Below the pieces are notes generated by a model that saw nothing but the letters and a program-made list of their open reading frames with translations, was not told the origin of the DNA and did not search any database. Position numbers and translations under genes: made by a program. This document shows positions 35,956 to 46,200 of a DNA stretch of 64,000 nt, piece by piece (position 1 is the stretch's first letter; the number at the start of each line of letters is the position of its first letter). Source of the DNA: Butyrivibrio sp. YAB3001 (lineage in GTDB: Bacteria; Bacillota; Clostridia; Lachnospirales; Lachnospiraceae); NCBI RefSeq assembly GCF_900112195.1, contig NZ_FOKR01000010.1:62001-126000 (forward strand). The letters run 5' to 3'.

Positions 35956-37581
35956 ATGCGTTCACTGAGAACAAAACTAACTGTCACAATGCTCTGTGTG
36001 ATATTTTCAGTTATTCTGGTTATAACACTACTAAGTGCGTTCTTCATACGCGCTACTGCAAGTCGTAAATCAGATCAGCTGCTTCTTATGCTGTGCGAAA
36101 ATGGGCAGTATAGCCTGAATTACTATTTTGACAGTGTTCAGAGCTCGGTTAACGATATCACTTCCTTTGTGGAAAATGATTTGCAAGGGCTTGGGGATGA
36201 ACAGCTTGAAGAACATATGAGAAATGCCCAGGAGTATTTTGATTTTGTTGTTTCTCATACGAATGGTGCTCTGACATATTATTACCGCATTGATCCTTCT
36301 GTTTCATCCAAAGTGAAAGGCTTTTGGTATACGAATCTTGATGGCATGGGATTTAGTGAACATGAAGTAACTGATATCACGCTCTATGATGTAAATGACA
36401 CCTCAAAACTGGTATGGTTTACTGTACCTAAATTTGAAGGGAAATCCATCTGGCTATCTCCTTATGTCACAGATAACCTTGATATTAAGGTTATTTCTTA
36501 TGATGCTCCCATTTACTACATGGGACAATTTATCGGGGTTGTAGGGATAGAAATTGATTATTCCGCAATGGCAAAAGAGGTTGACAGTATACGTTTCTAC
36601 GATAACGGGTATGCTTTTCTAAGTGATGCGGAGGGAACACTTTTTTACCATCCATATATTGACGTTGCAAATCTCACATCGGATGCCAAGAAGCAAATGC
36701 CCTACAATAATAAAGCTGAAAGTTCTTCGGTCAGGTATGTCTATGATGGTATATTAAAAGAGGCAGTATGGCTTCCACTAAGTAATGGCATGTATCTTAA
36801 CATAACAGTTCCCCTTAATGAAACTCAGGGCGAATGGCGCGGACTGATTGTGAATATTTCAATATGCGCCGTTATAGCGCTGGTAGCTTCAGGAATCTTT
36901 TTGGTTTTTTCCCTTGGATTAATTACCAAACCTCTTGAAGCACTTACCGAAGCTGCAGAGAAGGTAGACAAAGGTAACTTTGATGTTAACATAAGTTATA
37001 ACAAAGATGATGAAATTGGAAGGCTTACCAAATCGTTCAAAAAACTATCCGGTAATATGAAAGCGCATATTACTGCCTTGAACGAGCAGGCATTTATCGA
37101 TTCTCTTACTCATGTCAGAAATAAAGGAGCCTTCTTACTTGCTATAGAAGAGCTGCAGGAACAGATTAATAACGGCTCTATTGATCCAAATTTTGCCTTG
37201 GGTGAATTTGACTGTGACGGTCTGAAGCGCATCAACGATGAGTATGGGCATGATAAAGGCGACATATATTTACAAAGAGCTTGCCACGCAATCAGTGATG
37301 TGTTCAAGCGAAGCCCAGTATACAGAGTTGGTGGTGATGAATTCTTTATCATTCTGAAAAACGAAGATTTCCATAACCTGGAATTTCTCCTGGGGCGACT
37401 GGATATTGTCATTGATAATATAAATGCAACAGCCGAATCCCCTTGGGAACAAGTATCGCTGTCAAAAGGCTTTGCTATCTATGATCCTGCAGAAGATAAT
37501 ATTGTTCAAAAAATGATGCAGCGCGCAGATATGCTGATGTATGAAAATAAGCGCGAAAGAAAAATGTGCCGTGAAAACTGA
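35956..37581 (+). CDS. Membrane sensor diguanylate cyclase (dCache-HAMP-GGDEF)
   Basis: 541 residues: membrane helix near 10-32, extracytoplasmic double-Cache-like sensor (about 35-290, with FWYTNLDG and IYYMGQFIGVVGIEIDYS), second helix (about 294-318), HAMP (LITKPLEALTEAAEKVDKGNF), then GGDEF (about 370-541) with intact RVGGDEFFI. The upstream residues FDCDGLKRINDEYGHDKGD are the usual GGDEF metal and substrate region. It would make c-di-GMP in response to an external ligand. Start supported by GAGAGGTGATGTA. Divergent from the EAL-GGDEF gene. Confidence 0.92.
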   Translation: MRSLRTKLTVTMLCVIFSVILVITLLSAFFIRATASRKSDQLLLMLCENGQYSLNYYFDSVQSSVNDITSFVENDLQGLGDEQLEEHMRNAQEYFDFVVSHTNGALTYYYRIDPSVSSKVKGFWYTNLDGMGFSEHEVTDITLYDVNDTSKLVWFTVPKFEGKSIWLSPYVTDNLDIKVISYDAPIYYMGQFIGVVGIEIDYSAMAKEVDSIRFYDNGYAFLSDAEGTLFYHPYIDVANLTSDAKKQMPYNNKAESSSVRYVYDGILKEAVWLPLSNGMYLNITVPLNETQGEWRGLIVNISICAVIALVASGIFLVFSLGLITKPLEALTEAAEKVDKGNFDVNISYNKDDEIGRLTKSFKKLSGNMKAHITALNEQAFIDSLTHVRNKGAFLLAIEELQEQINNGSIDPNFALGEFDCDGLKRINDEYGHDKGDIYLQRACHAISDVFKRSPVYRVGGDEFFIILKNEDFHNLEFLLGRLDIVIDNINATAESPWEQVSLSKGFAIYDPAEDNIVQKMMQRADMLMYENKRERKMCREN

Positions 37582-37597
37582 CAGTACAGAACACAGA

Positions 37598-37636
37598 AAA
37601 ATGCATTCTTGAACATATAGTCCAAGAATGCATTTA
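37598..37636. terminator. Bidirectional terminator
   Basis: Perfect 13-bp arms AAATGCATTCTTG and CAAGAATGCATTT between convergent genes, with A-run before and T-rich exit after. Confidence 0.8.
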
Positions 37637-37650
37637 AATAGGCTATCTGA

Positions 37651-38466
37651 TTATTTACTCCATTTTTCATTCCAGATTTTCATTATCTTGTCATAATTCT
37701 TATACAAAATAACGATAGCGGATATGCCAATGGCAACGTTTACCAGAACTGCAAGAAGCAATGATAAAGTTATGCTTTCCTGCATCATTATACCATCCTG
37801 AAGAGTAATATCTGTTGTAAAGCAATAAAAATCCCAGAAACTGTGGACGATTATCGGTATCAAAATACTTCCTGAACATATAAAAAGCATCGCAAAATAA
37901 AGGCCCATAAACATTGTTGCAAATGCCTGTAATGCAATGACTGCCGGGGCTCCTCCGGCTCCGATATTTGCCAAATGTAATAGTCCAAAAACGACACAAG
38001 AAATACCAAGTGTTATTGCTACTTTCTTCTCAGACTTGATATAACCGAGGCCAATAGGAATCGTTGCAGACCTGAACATTGCTTCTTCGCCAAATCCGGC
38101 TGCAAGCCCCATGCATAGCTTGGTCAATGATGGAGCAAATCCAAACTCTTTAAAGATGATTGACATCACTAAAGAAACTAAAACATATACAAAAAACGGT
38201 ATCAACAATCTGATCAATTCACCGGCTGAAGCATGAAGTTTTATTGCTCCTTTATATGCCGGAAGAAACCACAGCCTGACTAAAGCCAGAATAACAATGC
38301 CCATGAAAGCTGTAAACAGATAGTGTAATGCTCCATTTCCAAACAGAGACTCTCCTATACTATCTGTAATACCGGCTATCAAAAATGGAATAGCAATACC
38401 CAGTATTACAGCCAGGACCGGTATTTTCTCGCATATAGCATGAGGAATTCCCTTTTTCTTTTCCAT
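37651..38466 (-). CDS. CPBP-family intramembrane metalloprotease
   Basis: 271 residues, about eight membrane helices. The abortive-infection/CAAX protease motifs are present: EEAMFR (glutamate pair and arginine), FGLLHLAN (first His) and VHSFWDF (second His). In homologues this domain cleaves membrane substrates or matures peptides. AAAGGAG precedes the ATG. Single gene between a terminator and the small membrane protein remnant. No peptide or bacteriocin gene was found beside it, so the substrate is open. Confidence 0.9.
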   Translation of the reverse strand: MEKKKGIPHAICEKIPVLAVILGIAIPFLIAGITDSIGESLFGNGALHYLFTAFMGIVILALVRLWFLPAYKGAIKLHASAGELIRLLIPFFVYVLVSLVMSIIFKEFGFAPSLTKLCMGLAAGFGEEAMFRSATIPIGLGYIKSEKKVAITLGISCVVFGLLHLANIGAGGAPAVIALQAFATMFMGLYFAMLFICSGSILIPIIVHSFWDFYCFTTDITLQDGIMMQESITLSLLLAVLVNVAIGISAIVILYKNYDKIMKIWNEKWSK

Positions 38467-38536
38467 ATCAGACGTCTCCTTTCAAAGGCATGAGTAAAGA
38501 TAATCGATATACAGATATTATGTTGACATATTTACA

Positions 38537-38674
38537 TTATAAAGCATTCTGAGCATTTGTTCCATACACGATTTCGTAATACTGTCTTGATGTAATCTTA
38601 TAAACCAGTATATACACACACAGAAACACAATGCTTACTGCCAGAATGGCCACAATAAATGTAAGTGTATCTAC
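38537..38674 (-). pseudogene. Small single-span membrane protein with an interrupted start
   Basis: Forty-five codons read VDTLTFIVAILAVSIVF, then LCVYILVYKITSRQYYEIVYG and a short tail: a helix followed by a charged end, with clear protein character. No start codon is usable in this frame. Ten bases after GAGG an ATG (38674-38676) is followed at once by TAG. One extra G (ATG-GTA-GAT) would join that ATG to the frame, so I read it as a one-base deletion or an unusual initiation. Encoded just after the TauE/SafE gene, probably in its operon. Confidence 0.5.
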
Positions 38675-38707
38675 ATAAAGTCATCCTCAACAAGTAGTAC
38701 TTTTATG

Positions 38708-39430
38708 TCATTCTCCTATAGTTGTCAAAATCAGTGCTATTCCTGAAATGATCAGCATTATGATCACAATCTTTTTAACTATGCTGTCATTTATCTTCTT
38801 AGCGCTAAACATCCCGGCTCCAAGTCCAATCAGCATAAATGGCGCAAGCAAAAGAGCTCTCTTTAGCGCAGCCACGGTTATAATACCATAGATACTGTAA
38901 AGAATAATCCTGAAAGTATTCTCTATTATGAACACAGTACATATATTTGCCTTAAAAGCTTTCGAATCGTTAGTAGTTCTTCCTATGTATGCTCCAAGCA
39001 GTGCTCCTACGCCATATATTCCACAAAGAAATCCGGACAGTACGCCTATTACAGTAAAAAGAAGCTTCGACTGTTCTTTCTTTTTACCGGCTATTTCTCG
39101 AAAGAACATCTCCGCTCCAACTAGTATGACCAATACGCCGAATATCACTTTAACGACAGTAATATCTGCATTTTTAAGAAATACAACTCCTGCCAGGCTG
39201 CCAATTATTACCATGATTGCAAGCGGAATACATATTTTCCAATCTATGGATTTCCTCTCTTTCCAGCTTATTATCAGGTTAGTGGGATATCCAAGCACAA
39301 GTTCAACCGGCGATATATTAATATTTGCCGTGCCGAAGCTCAGAATTGACGTGAATACTAACGTATTTGCAAATCCACATAGTCCTTTTACATAAAAAGC
39401 GCATAAAGCAGCTATAATCCAAAAAATCAT
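38708..39430 (-). CDS. TauE/SafE-family membrane transporter
   Basis: 240 residues with about seven to eight helices. The family's duplicated pattern is visible: AFYVKGLCGFANTLVF near the N-terminus and LSGFLCGIYGVGALLGAYIGR in the second half. Members export or import sulfite, sulfonates or organic acids. The ribosome binding site is weak (GGAAATTAAG). It is probably the first gene of a small operon with the interrupted 45-codon membrane protein. Substrate unknown. Confidence 0.88.
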   Translation of the reverse strand: MIFWIIAALCAFYVKGLCGFANTLVFTSILSFGTANINISPVELVLGYPTNLIISWKERKSIDWKICIPLAIMVIIGSLAGVVFLKNADITVVKVIFGVLVILVGAEMFFREIAGKKKEQSKLLFTVIGVLSGFLCGIYGVGALLGAYIGRTTNDSKAFKANICTVFIIENTFRIILYSIYGIITVAALKRALLLAPFMLIGLGAGMFSAKKINDSIVKKIVIIMLIISGIALILTTIGE

Positions 39431-39572
39431 TTTGTTTTACTTAATTTCCTTTTTGCTTATTTCTTAAACCCTAATCGGATAGTCCAGAAACTATCATATC
39501 ACTATTGTGCCAAGGTAAAACAGATGATATTTTTTAAAATAGTTTTTTATTAACACCTAGGAACTGTATAGA

Positions 39573-39602
39573 ACAAAAAAGCTGGCAGACGCCAGCTTTT
39601 TT
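39573..39602 (-). terminator. Terminator of enolase
   Basis: AAAAAAGCTGGC, AGAC, GCCAGCTTTTTT: short, perfect and flanked by A and T runs, 16 bp after the enolase stop. Confidence 0.92.
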
Positions 39603-39617
39603 GCCTTGCAGTTACTA

Positions 39618-41070
<1,453 letters not shown>

Positions 41071-41130
41071 CCGCTCTAAATGAGTATTTTTCTCACACAA
41101 GTATCACGAGAACACAATACACATCAAACA

Positions 41131-41175
41131 AAATAGTACCAGCCACAGTGAAAAAAGGTTCATAGTGACTGGTAC
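41131..41175 (-). terminator. Terminator of the DUF3237 gene
   Basis: Arms GTACCAGTCAC and GTGGCTGGTAC (11 bp, one G-T pair), with TATTTTGTTTG downstream on the minus strand. Confidence 0.7.
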
Positions 41176-41233
41176 GTAGCCTCTTGCATTTATGCATATG
41201 CCCGGTTACTTATCATTTGCAACATAAACTTAC

Positions 41234-41629
41234 TTAAACCAAGAAAATATGGACCAATACACCGCCTTCGATTCCTTCGACAGTTGATGATAGATTTGCT
41301 TCCTCAAGATAAGAAAGTTCTTTACTATCAGTAATGATATGCGGAACAGCTTTTATTTGCCCATCTTTTCCAACCTGTCCGTTGTTTTCTACAAAGATTC
41401 TGCATTTGTTTCCGGCACTGTCCTGCCCCTCTAAGATATATCTGGCAGATAACAAAGTTTCTTTATCTGCAGTGTCCTTCTGGGTATCAACACCTCCCGG
41501 AAGAACATTGCCCTTAAATACGGGACAATCACAGGTGCCCCCAAACAGAATCATCCTGGCACTTTCGTTCTTTCCTTTTACTTCCAAACAATCTGTAATA
41601 GCAACTCTTATTGCAAGTACTTCTTCCAT
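41234..41629 (-). CDS. DUF3237 family protein
   Basis: 131 residues, soluble beta-rich. The family core is visible: GGTCDCPVFKGNVLPGGVDTQ, then LLSARYILEG and CRIFVENNGQ. Members form a lipocalin-like barrel with no settled biochemical role. A ribosome binding site (AAGGAAAAG) precedes the ATG. Encoded after a decayed patatin gene on the same strand and before a terminator. Function not assigned. Confidence 0.75.
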   Translation of the reverse strand: MEEVLAIRVAITDCLEVKGKNESARMILFGGTCDCPVFKGNVLPGGVDTQKDTADKETLLSARYILEGQDSAGNKCRIFVENNGQVGKDGQIKAVPHIITDSKELSYLEEANLSSTVEGIEGGVLVHIFLV

Positions 41630-41652
41630 TTTTTATCTTTTCCTTCCACATC

Positions 41653-41860
41653 TTATTTTAGATATTTGTTCAGTGCAAAAAGATTTTTCTTTGCATCGTT
41701 GTAGCCAAGCCAGTATAGATTCCCAAGCTTGTTCATGTTGCTCTCAACTCTCTTTACAGTTACATGCTCAGAAGGCGCAATTACAAATATCCTGCCTTTT
41801 TTTCCAGAAGGTCAATCTCATCGCACTCTTTGTTATAATCATCATCCATGGTCATGAGGC
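41653..41860 (-). pseudogene. 3' remnant of a patatin-like phospholipase gene
   Basis: The last frame reads KKGRIFVIAPSEHVTVKRV, then ESNMNKLGNLYWLGYNDAKKN and a short lysine-rich end, which matches the C-terminal end of bacterial patatin-like phospholipases (the part after the catalytic domain). The preceding DYNKECDEIDLLE lies in another frame, joined by a one-base loss within a run of seven A. The patatin catalytic domain is absent. A decayed gene tail. Confidence 0.65.
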
Positions 41861-41902
41861 ATATCACTTTTATATCTTGCTATGTCTGTCAACGATAAAT
41901 AT

Positions 41903-43291
41903 TCATTTTCTGTAATATTCTTTTTTATCCTTATACATCTGTTCATCAGCTGCCTGGATAGCGGCGTTTAGATCATATTCCCCATGGCAATAAACGCTGC
42001 CCACAGCAAAGCTTACATCGTATGTATTATCTGCCATACCCTTTAGTTGAGATACCTGCTCTCTCATCTTTTCCTCGGTAATATCCGGACAAAGCACCAC
42101 AAATTCATCGCCGCCAATACGATAAATCTGATTGTCACCAAAGACAATTTTTAGAAGAGATGCCGCCCTCATAAGCAATTTATCTCCAGCATCATGTCCC
42201 TTTTCATCATTAGCCTTTTTAAGTCCGTTCAAATCTGTAAATATAACTGCCATGGATTCAGGTGCTTTTCTATGTTCCTGAGCAAGTCCGGTAATATACT
42301 CATCCATTGCATTACGGTTGCCAACCTGTGTCAGTGTATCCACAGTGCTCTTTATCTCCAGCTTAGACATAAGCTGATGGTTTTTTATAACTGCAGCAAG
42401 CAAAAACGTTGAGAGTTCCAGCGTTTCCTTTATCTGATCTGACCTAGTCACATCATAGTTTGCAGCCCAGATAAAGCCTACCAGCGTCTGACCATATCTA
42501 ATAGCATAGAGAATGATATTGTGGATACCATAATCGCATAAAGATTTATGCCATACAGGATCCCTCTCTTCTATGATATGAAAATCATCAACCAGTAAAC
42601 AGTCAGAAAGTGCCAGATCATCTTCCCAGGCCTTTGCTACTTCAAATGGAGTTCGCCCCATCTGCCTGGCAATTTCTTCCATAAACTGTTCTCGTCTTCC
42701 AGTAGAATCGATAAATGAACAAATCTGGGTATCATTATCTACTGTATACAGAGCACACCTTTCAGCACCGCAAAATTCTCTGATCTGTGTCGCAACATCA
42801 GTAATAGCCTGGTAAAAATTCTGTGTTTCATGCAGTTTGATTCCTATATTCAACACAGCACTGGCGATTTCCGGAGTCTTAAGAGACATGGAATCAGTTT
42901 CCATCTGCTCTGAAAAAGTGATCACATAAAGACAGAATAATCTCTTACTTCCCGCAGGCGCTTCCGGCATCTTGTCATCATCCCATATATTTGATATAGG
43001 AATATAAAATCCCTTTAACCAAAGGCCACGGGCATTAACATATGAATACAATGGCTTGGAAGTACTGGCACATTTATAGACATAATCTTCAAAATTCAGA
43101 TCCATCCAATAGTTCCGGTAAGGTATTCCGGGATAAAACTCCGGCGCTTCCGGATTCATCTGAAGCATGACCACATTTTGCTTATTAACGGCCATCAGCC
43201 TAATCTCGCTATAACTTCCATCTTCCAAAAGATCAAAAGAATAAAGGCTCGCAAAGCCATCTATACCCTCTATCCAAGACTGGTAATCCAT
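41903..43291 (-). CDS. GAF-like/GGDEF diguanylate cyclase, soluble
   Basis: 462 residues, no membrane helix. N-terminal sensor region (about 1-140) of unknown fold, GAF-like domain (about 145-295; AERCALYTVDNDTQIC and IILYAIRYGQTLVGFIWAA), then GGDEF (about 300-462) with FTDLNGLKKANDEKGHDAGD and intact RIGGDEFVV. The start is the ATG at 43291, nine bases after GAGGTG. The third GGDEF protein within 10 kb. One exact copy of a 37-bp dispersed repeat lies about 190 bp upstream. Confidence 0.9.
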   Translation of the reverse strand: MDYQSWIEGIDGFASLYSFDLLEDGSYSEIRLMAVNKQNVVMLQMNPEAPEFYPGIPYRNYWMDLNFEDYVYKCASTSKPLYSYVNARGLWLKGFYIPISNIWDDDKMPEAPAGSKRLFCLYVITFSEQMETDSMSLKTPEIASAVLNIGIKLHETQNFYQAITDVATQIREFCGAERCALYTVDNDTQICSFIDSTGRREQFMEEIARQMGRTPFEVAKAWEDDLALSDCLLVDDFHIIEERDPVWHKSLCDYGIHNIILYAIRYGQTLVGFIWAANYDVTRSDQIKETLELSTFLLAAVIKNHQLMSKLEIKSTVDTLTQVGNRNAMDEYITGLAQEHRKAPESMAVIFTDLNGLKKANDEKGHDAGDKLLMRAASLLKIVFGDNQIYRIGGDEFVVLCPDITEEKMREQVSQLKGMADNTYDVSFAVGSVYCHGEYDLNAAIQAADEQMYKDKKEYYRK

Positions 43292-43413
43292 AAAATTTCC
43301 CACCTCATATAAATCTATTATTCATAAAAATATAAATATTATTTTTTCCTATCTCAAATCATAGTATTATCTAAGCATTTTGCCAACTCAAAAAATGATA
43401 ATTACACAAGAAA

Positions 43414-43433
43414 GAATGTCGCTCGCGACATTC
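43414..43433. repeat. 9-bp perfect hairpin, GC-rich
   Basis: GAATGTCGC-TC-GCGACATTC, directly next to the repeat block 43434-43524 and much richer in GC than the surroundings. Confidence 0.6.
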
Positions 43434-43480
43434 TCGCGCCGAGCGCGTTTGCATTTATGCAATATATTCCTATCGCGCGA

Positions 43481-43524
43481 GTGCGCATCCATAGCGGAGC
43501 GTTTTTTATTGAATAGGTATTTCC
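43481..43524 (-). repeat. Dispersed intergenic repeat, copy A
   Basis: The first 37 bases (43481-43517) are identical to 49125-49161. Core: GCGCATCCATAGCGGAGCG, a T6 run, ATTGAATAGG. A related GC-rich segment (TCGCGCCGAG, near 43434) precedes it and also occurs near 30400. Lies upstream of the GAF-GGDEF gene. Confidence 0.8.
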
Positions 43525-43535
43525 TATTAAATAAA

Positions 43536-43570
43536 AAATAGATACTGATTGCTTGCATCAGTATCTATTT
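43536..43570 (-). terminator. Terminator of the two-component operon
   Basis: Perfect 14-bp arms AAATAGATACTGAT and ATCAGTATCTATTT; it overlaps the last codons of the kinase gene and continues TTTTTTATTT on the minus strand. Confidence 0.85.
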
Positions 43571-44799
43571 GCCTGCTCAAAGGTTACCGTAATCCTTGTG
43601 CCAATTTCCTGTCTGGAGAGAACTTCTACACTTCCCTGATGAGCATCAATGATCCATTTGGCGATGGAAAGGCCAAGGCCAGAGCCCCCTGTTGAGGAAT
43701 TTCTGGCTTTGTCGGATCTGTAGAAGCGTTCAAAAATATGGCTGAGCTCTTCACCGGCCATGCCAATACCTTCATCCTGAACGATGTATGAAATCTTACC
43801 GTCAGTTCTTTTAACAAAGAGCTTGATAGTATTGCCCTTGTCAGAGTACTTGGCTGCATTCTGGACAAATATTCTTATAGACTGCTTGATCATTGCCTTA
43901 TCACCATTAATATAGCAGTTTTCATTTTCTTCATAGATATACTTGTGATCCGAATCTATCATCATAGACTCTTCCCACACCTCTCTCATTACATCAGAAA
44001 GATCCAGCTTTTCCATTGATAGCTTCTGACGACCATTATCACCTCTTGCAAGGAAAAGAAGCTGGTCAATGAGCTCTTTCATGTTCTCTGATTCATTCTT
44101 GATAGCCTGGATAGCTTCCTCAAGGACAGCCGGATCATCTTTTCCCCAACGGTCAAGCATATTTGCATAGCCCTGGATAACAGCTATGGGAGTCCGAAGT
44201 TCATGAGAGGCATCGTCAACAAACCTTGCCTGCTGCATTCTTGCATCCTGCATCCTGTACAGTAAGCTGTTAAGCGCAGCTTCTATGCTGGCAAGATCTT
44301 CGTCACCTGTCGATATCTTCGCTCCGTTTTTCTCAGCAGGAACCTTTAAAATAGCCTCTTCCAGCTCTTCAAATTTGGTTGTATCAAGAGGAACCTCACT
44401 TATAGCTTCGGCCTGCAATGCCAGTTCATTCAATGGTCTTAACTTTCTTCTTATCCTTGCAGTGTGGGTAAAAGAAAACAAAAGATTAAGAAGCTGATAG
44501 CCTCCGACAGCAATAAGTATTATTCCGGTAAAATAGACGTATTCACGCATCGGAAAACTATACGCTGAACTGTCTGTAAAGAAATTGAGAACAACATTTG
44601 TATAGCTATCACCTGTTATTGAAAAACTTCTGACAGATTCATGCTCCGGAAGCGTTTGAAAGCTGTTATAGCCAAATAACCCAAATGACGCAAAGACAAT
44701 GAGCAGATCTACAGTAAAAAAAGCTTTCAGTTTATTAAACCAGAAAGCTGTATTAATTCTTCTTGCTATTGATGATGTACGTTTGCTTACATTATTCAT
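43558..44799 (-). CDS. Sensor histidine kinase
   Basis: 413 residues. Two membrane helices (about 27-45 and 88-110) enclose a short external sensor of about 40 residues. A linker/HAMP-like region follows, then HisKA with His199 in DDASHELRTPIAVIQGY and a HATPase domain (NAAKY, DEGIGMAGEE, GGSGLGLSIAK). The small external loop suggests sensing within or near the membrane. It follows the response regulator gene by 2 bp. Its substrate is surely that regulator. Confidence 0.93.
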   Translation of the reverse strand: MNNVSKRTSSIARRINTAFWFNKLKAFFTVDLLIVFASFGLFGYNSFQTLPEHESVRSFSITGDSYTNVVLNFFTDSSAYSFPMREYVYFTGIILIAVGGYQLLNLLFSFTHTARIRRKLRPLNELALQAEAISEVPLDTTKFEELEEAILKVPAEKNGAKISTGDEDLASIEAALNSLLYRMQDARMQQARFVDDASHELRTPIAVIQGYANMLDRWGKDDPAVLEEAIQAIKNESENMKELIDQLLFLARGDNGRQKLSMEKLDLSDVMREVWEESMMIDSDHKYIYEENENCYINGDKAMIKQSIRIFVQNAAKYSDKGNTIKLFVKRTDGKISYIVQDEGIGMAGEELSHIFERFYRSDKARNSSTGGSGLGLSIAKWIIDAHQGSVEVLSRQEIGTRITVTFEQANRY

Positions 44800-44801
44800 A
44801 G

Positions 44802-45479
44802 CTACCTTTCTTTAATAACATATCCGACACCTCTGACTGTCTGGATAAGCTTTATTCCGTATCTGTCATCTATTTTGGTGCGAAGATGTCTTACATAGAC
44901 ATCAACCACATTTGTTTCACCATCATAATCATAGCCCCAGATCTCGTTTATAAGACGTTCTCTGTCAAGGACTATGTTACAATTCTCCATAAGAATCCTA
45001 AGGAGCTCAAACTCGTAGTTAGTGAGCTCCACAGGATTTCCATCTGCACATACTTCATGTCTGTCAATATCTATAGTGACTTTGTCTATTGTGAGCTGTC
45101 TTGAAGCTGCCGCGGATGCGCCTTTTCTTTTCAGAGCTACTCTGATACGTGCAAGGAGCTCCTCAATAGCAAAGGGCTTGGTGATATAATCATCTGCCCC
45201 GGCATCAAGGCCTGATACCTTATCCATTACCGCATCTCTCGCAGTTACAAGGATAACAGGAGTTTCTTTTTTGGCCCTGATTCTCCTAAGTACCTCAAAG
45301 CCGTTGATGCCCGGCAGCATAACATCTAAAAGAATCAGATCATAATCGTTAGAAAGAGCCATATCGAGGCCTGTTCTACCATCCTCTGCCTTATCTACAG
45401 CATTTCCCTCATGAATAAGTTCAAGTTCGACAAAACGTGCCAGTTGTGCTTCATCCTCTACGATTAATATTTTACTCAT
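44802..45479 (-). CDS. OmpR/PhoB-family response regulator
   Basis: 225 residues. Receiver domain (1-115) with acidic pocket EDE, phospho-acceptor Asp52 in LILLDVMLPG, Thr in LVTARD and Lys in YITKPFA. C-terminal winged helix (about 125-225) with TNYEFELLRILMEN and VDVYVRHLRTKID. Its ATG shares a base with the TAA stop of the UBA/DUF4342 gene (TAATG), so the two are translationally coupled. Family members bind 11-bp direct repeats, and such an array lies before this operon. Confidence 0.95.
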   Translation of the reverse strand: MSKILIVEDEAQLARFVELELIHEGNAVDKAEDGRTGLDMALSNDYDLILLDVMLPGINGFEVLRRIRAKKETPVILVTARDAVMDKVSGLDAGADDYITKPFAIEELLARIRVALKRKGASAAASRQLTIDKVTIDIDRHEVCADGNPVELTNYEFELLRILMENCNIVLDRERLINEIWGYDYDGETNVVDVYVRHLRTKIDDRYGIKLIQTVRGVGYVIKER

Positions 45480-46036
45480 TATTTCTGTTCTTCTTCCTTT
45501 TTGAATTCGTTTTTAATGTTCTCTGCAGTCTGAGATGCCTTGTCACAAACATCGTTTACATCTACAACCACTTTGTCTATACCTGTAAAATTGTAGCTGA
45601 TTCCAAAGAAAAGACCAATTATGAGAAGTGGAACTGTGATCCAGAAGAATCCCAGAAGCAGAAGCACCAATACAAGAAGCGGAACACTTGCAATCTTCTG
45701 GCCACCCTTATTTAAGCAGAAGTCGATCTCGAGGCTCTTTTTGAATAATACTCTAAAGAAATCTGCCAGATTCTTGAATCCCTCCTTGAAGTTGTTCTTA
45801 TTGCAGTCTTTTTCGTACTGCTTCTGAGCAATCTCAAACTTCTTTACATTTTCCATATCCTGACTTGCTCCGGCTGTGTAAGAGCCATCCTTCGGTGCAG
45901 CTACTTTGCCCTGACGCTCAAGTTCAATAACAGCATCCAGCATATCGTAGTTCTTTTCCTCCAGAACTTTTTTAGCTTCCTCATAGGATACGCCAGTCTT
46001 CTCTCTAAGCTTTTCAACCATTTCAAAATTTTCCAT
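45479..46036 (-). CDS. UBA-like/DUF4342 protein leading a two-component operon
   Basis: 185 residues. UBA-like domain (about 1-42: MVEKLREKTGVSYEEAKKVL, then MLDAVIELE), a charged linker, then DUF4342 (about 90-160) with a hydrophobic hairpin (VLVLLLLGFFWITVPLLII) probably inserted in the membrane, and a helical tail. Start supported by AAGGAAGG. It is the first gene of the operon UBA/DUF4342, response regulator, kinase, coupled to the regulator by TAATG. A paralogue stands alone at 26287. The fixed order suggests it is a target or modulator of the kinase; inference. Confidence 0.83.
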   Translation of the reverse strand: MENFEMVEKLREKTGVSYEEAKKVLEEKNYDMLDAVIELERQGKVAAPKDGSYTAGASQDMENVKKFEIAQKQYEKDCNKNNFKEGFKNLADFFRVLFKKSLEIDFCLNKGGQKIASVPLLVLVLLLLGFFWITVPLLIIGLFFGISYNFTGIDKVVVDVNDVCDKASQTAENIKNEFKKEEEQK

Positions 46037-46091
46037 AACATTTACCTTCCTTTCAGATATTTATGAATTGCTTGTTCATTTGATATCTGAA

Positions 46092-46160
46092 ATGATACAC
46101 AGCCAAGATTAATATAAGATTTTTGAAAGATTAAAATCAGATTAAAATCAGATCAAATTT
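46092..46160 (-). promoter_or_regulatory. Five tandem 11-bp AGAT units upstream of the UBA/two-component operon
   Basis: Units start at 46106, 46117, 46128, 46139 and 46150, each beginning AGAT; the third and fourth are identical (AGATTAAAATC). The 11-bp period is the spacing of OmpR/PhoB recognition repeats. A -10 candidate (minus strand TATCAT, 46092-46097) follows, with a poor -35 that falls in the array, as in activator-dependent promoters. Probable autoregulatory site. Confidence 0.72.
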
Positions 46161-46200
46161 GCATGTATCATGCACTATTGATTTAATCACATCATTCCCA

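Noticed and set aside
37651..38466. CPBP protease as part of a bacteriocin maturation system
   Set aside because: No precursor peptide with a leader and double-glycine site, nor a dedicated exporter, lies next to it.
46081..46160. Simple AT-rich low-complexity sequence instead of a repeat array
   Set aside because: The AGAT start recurs five times at exactly 11 bp and two units are identical, which is unlikely by chance; kept as a regulatory feature.
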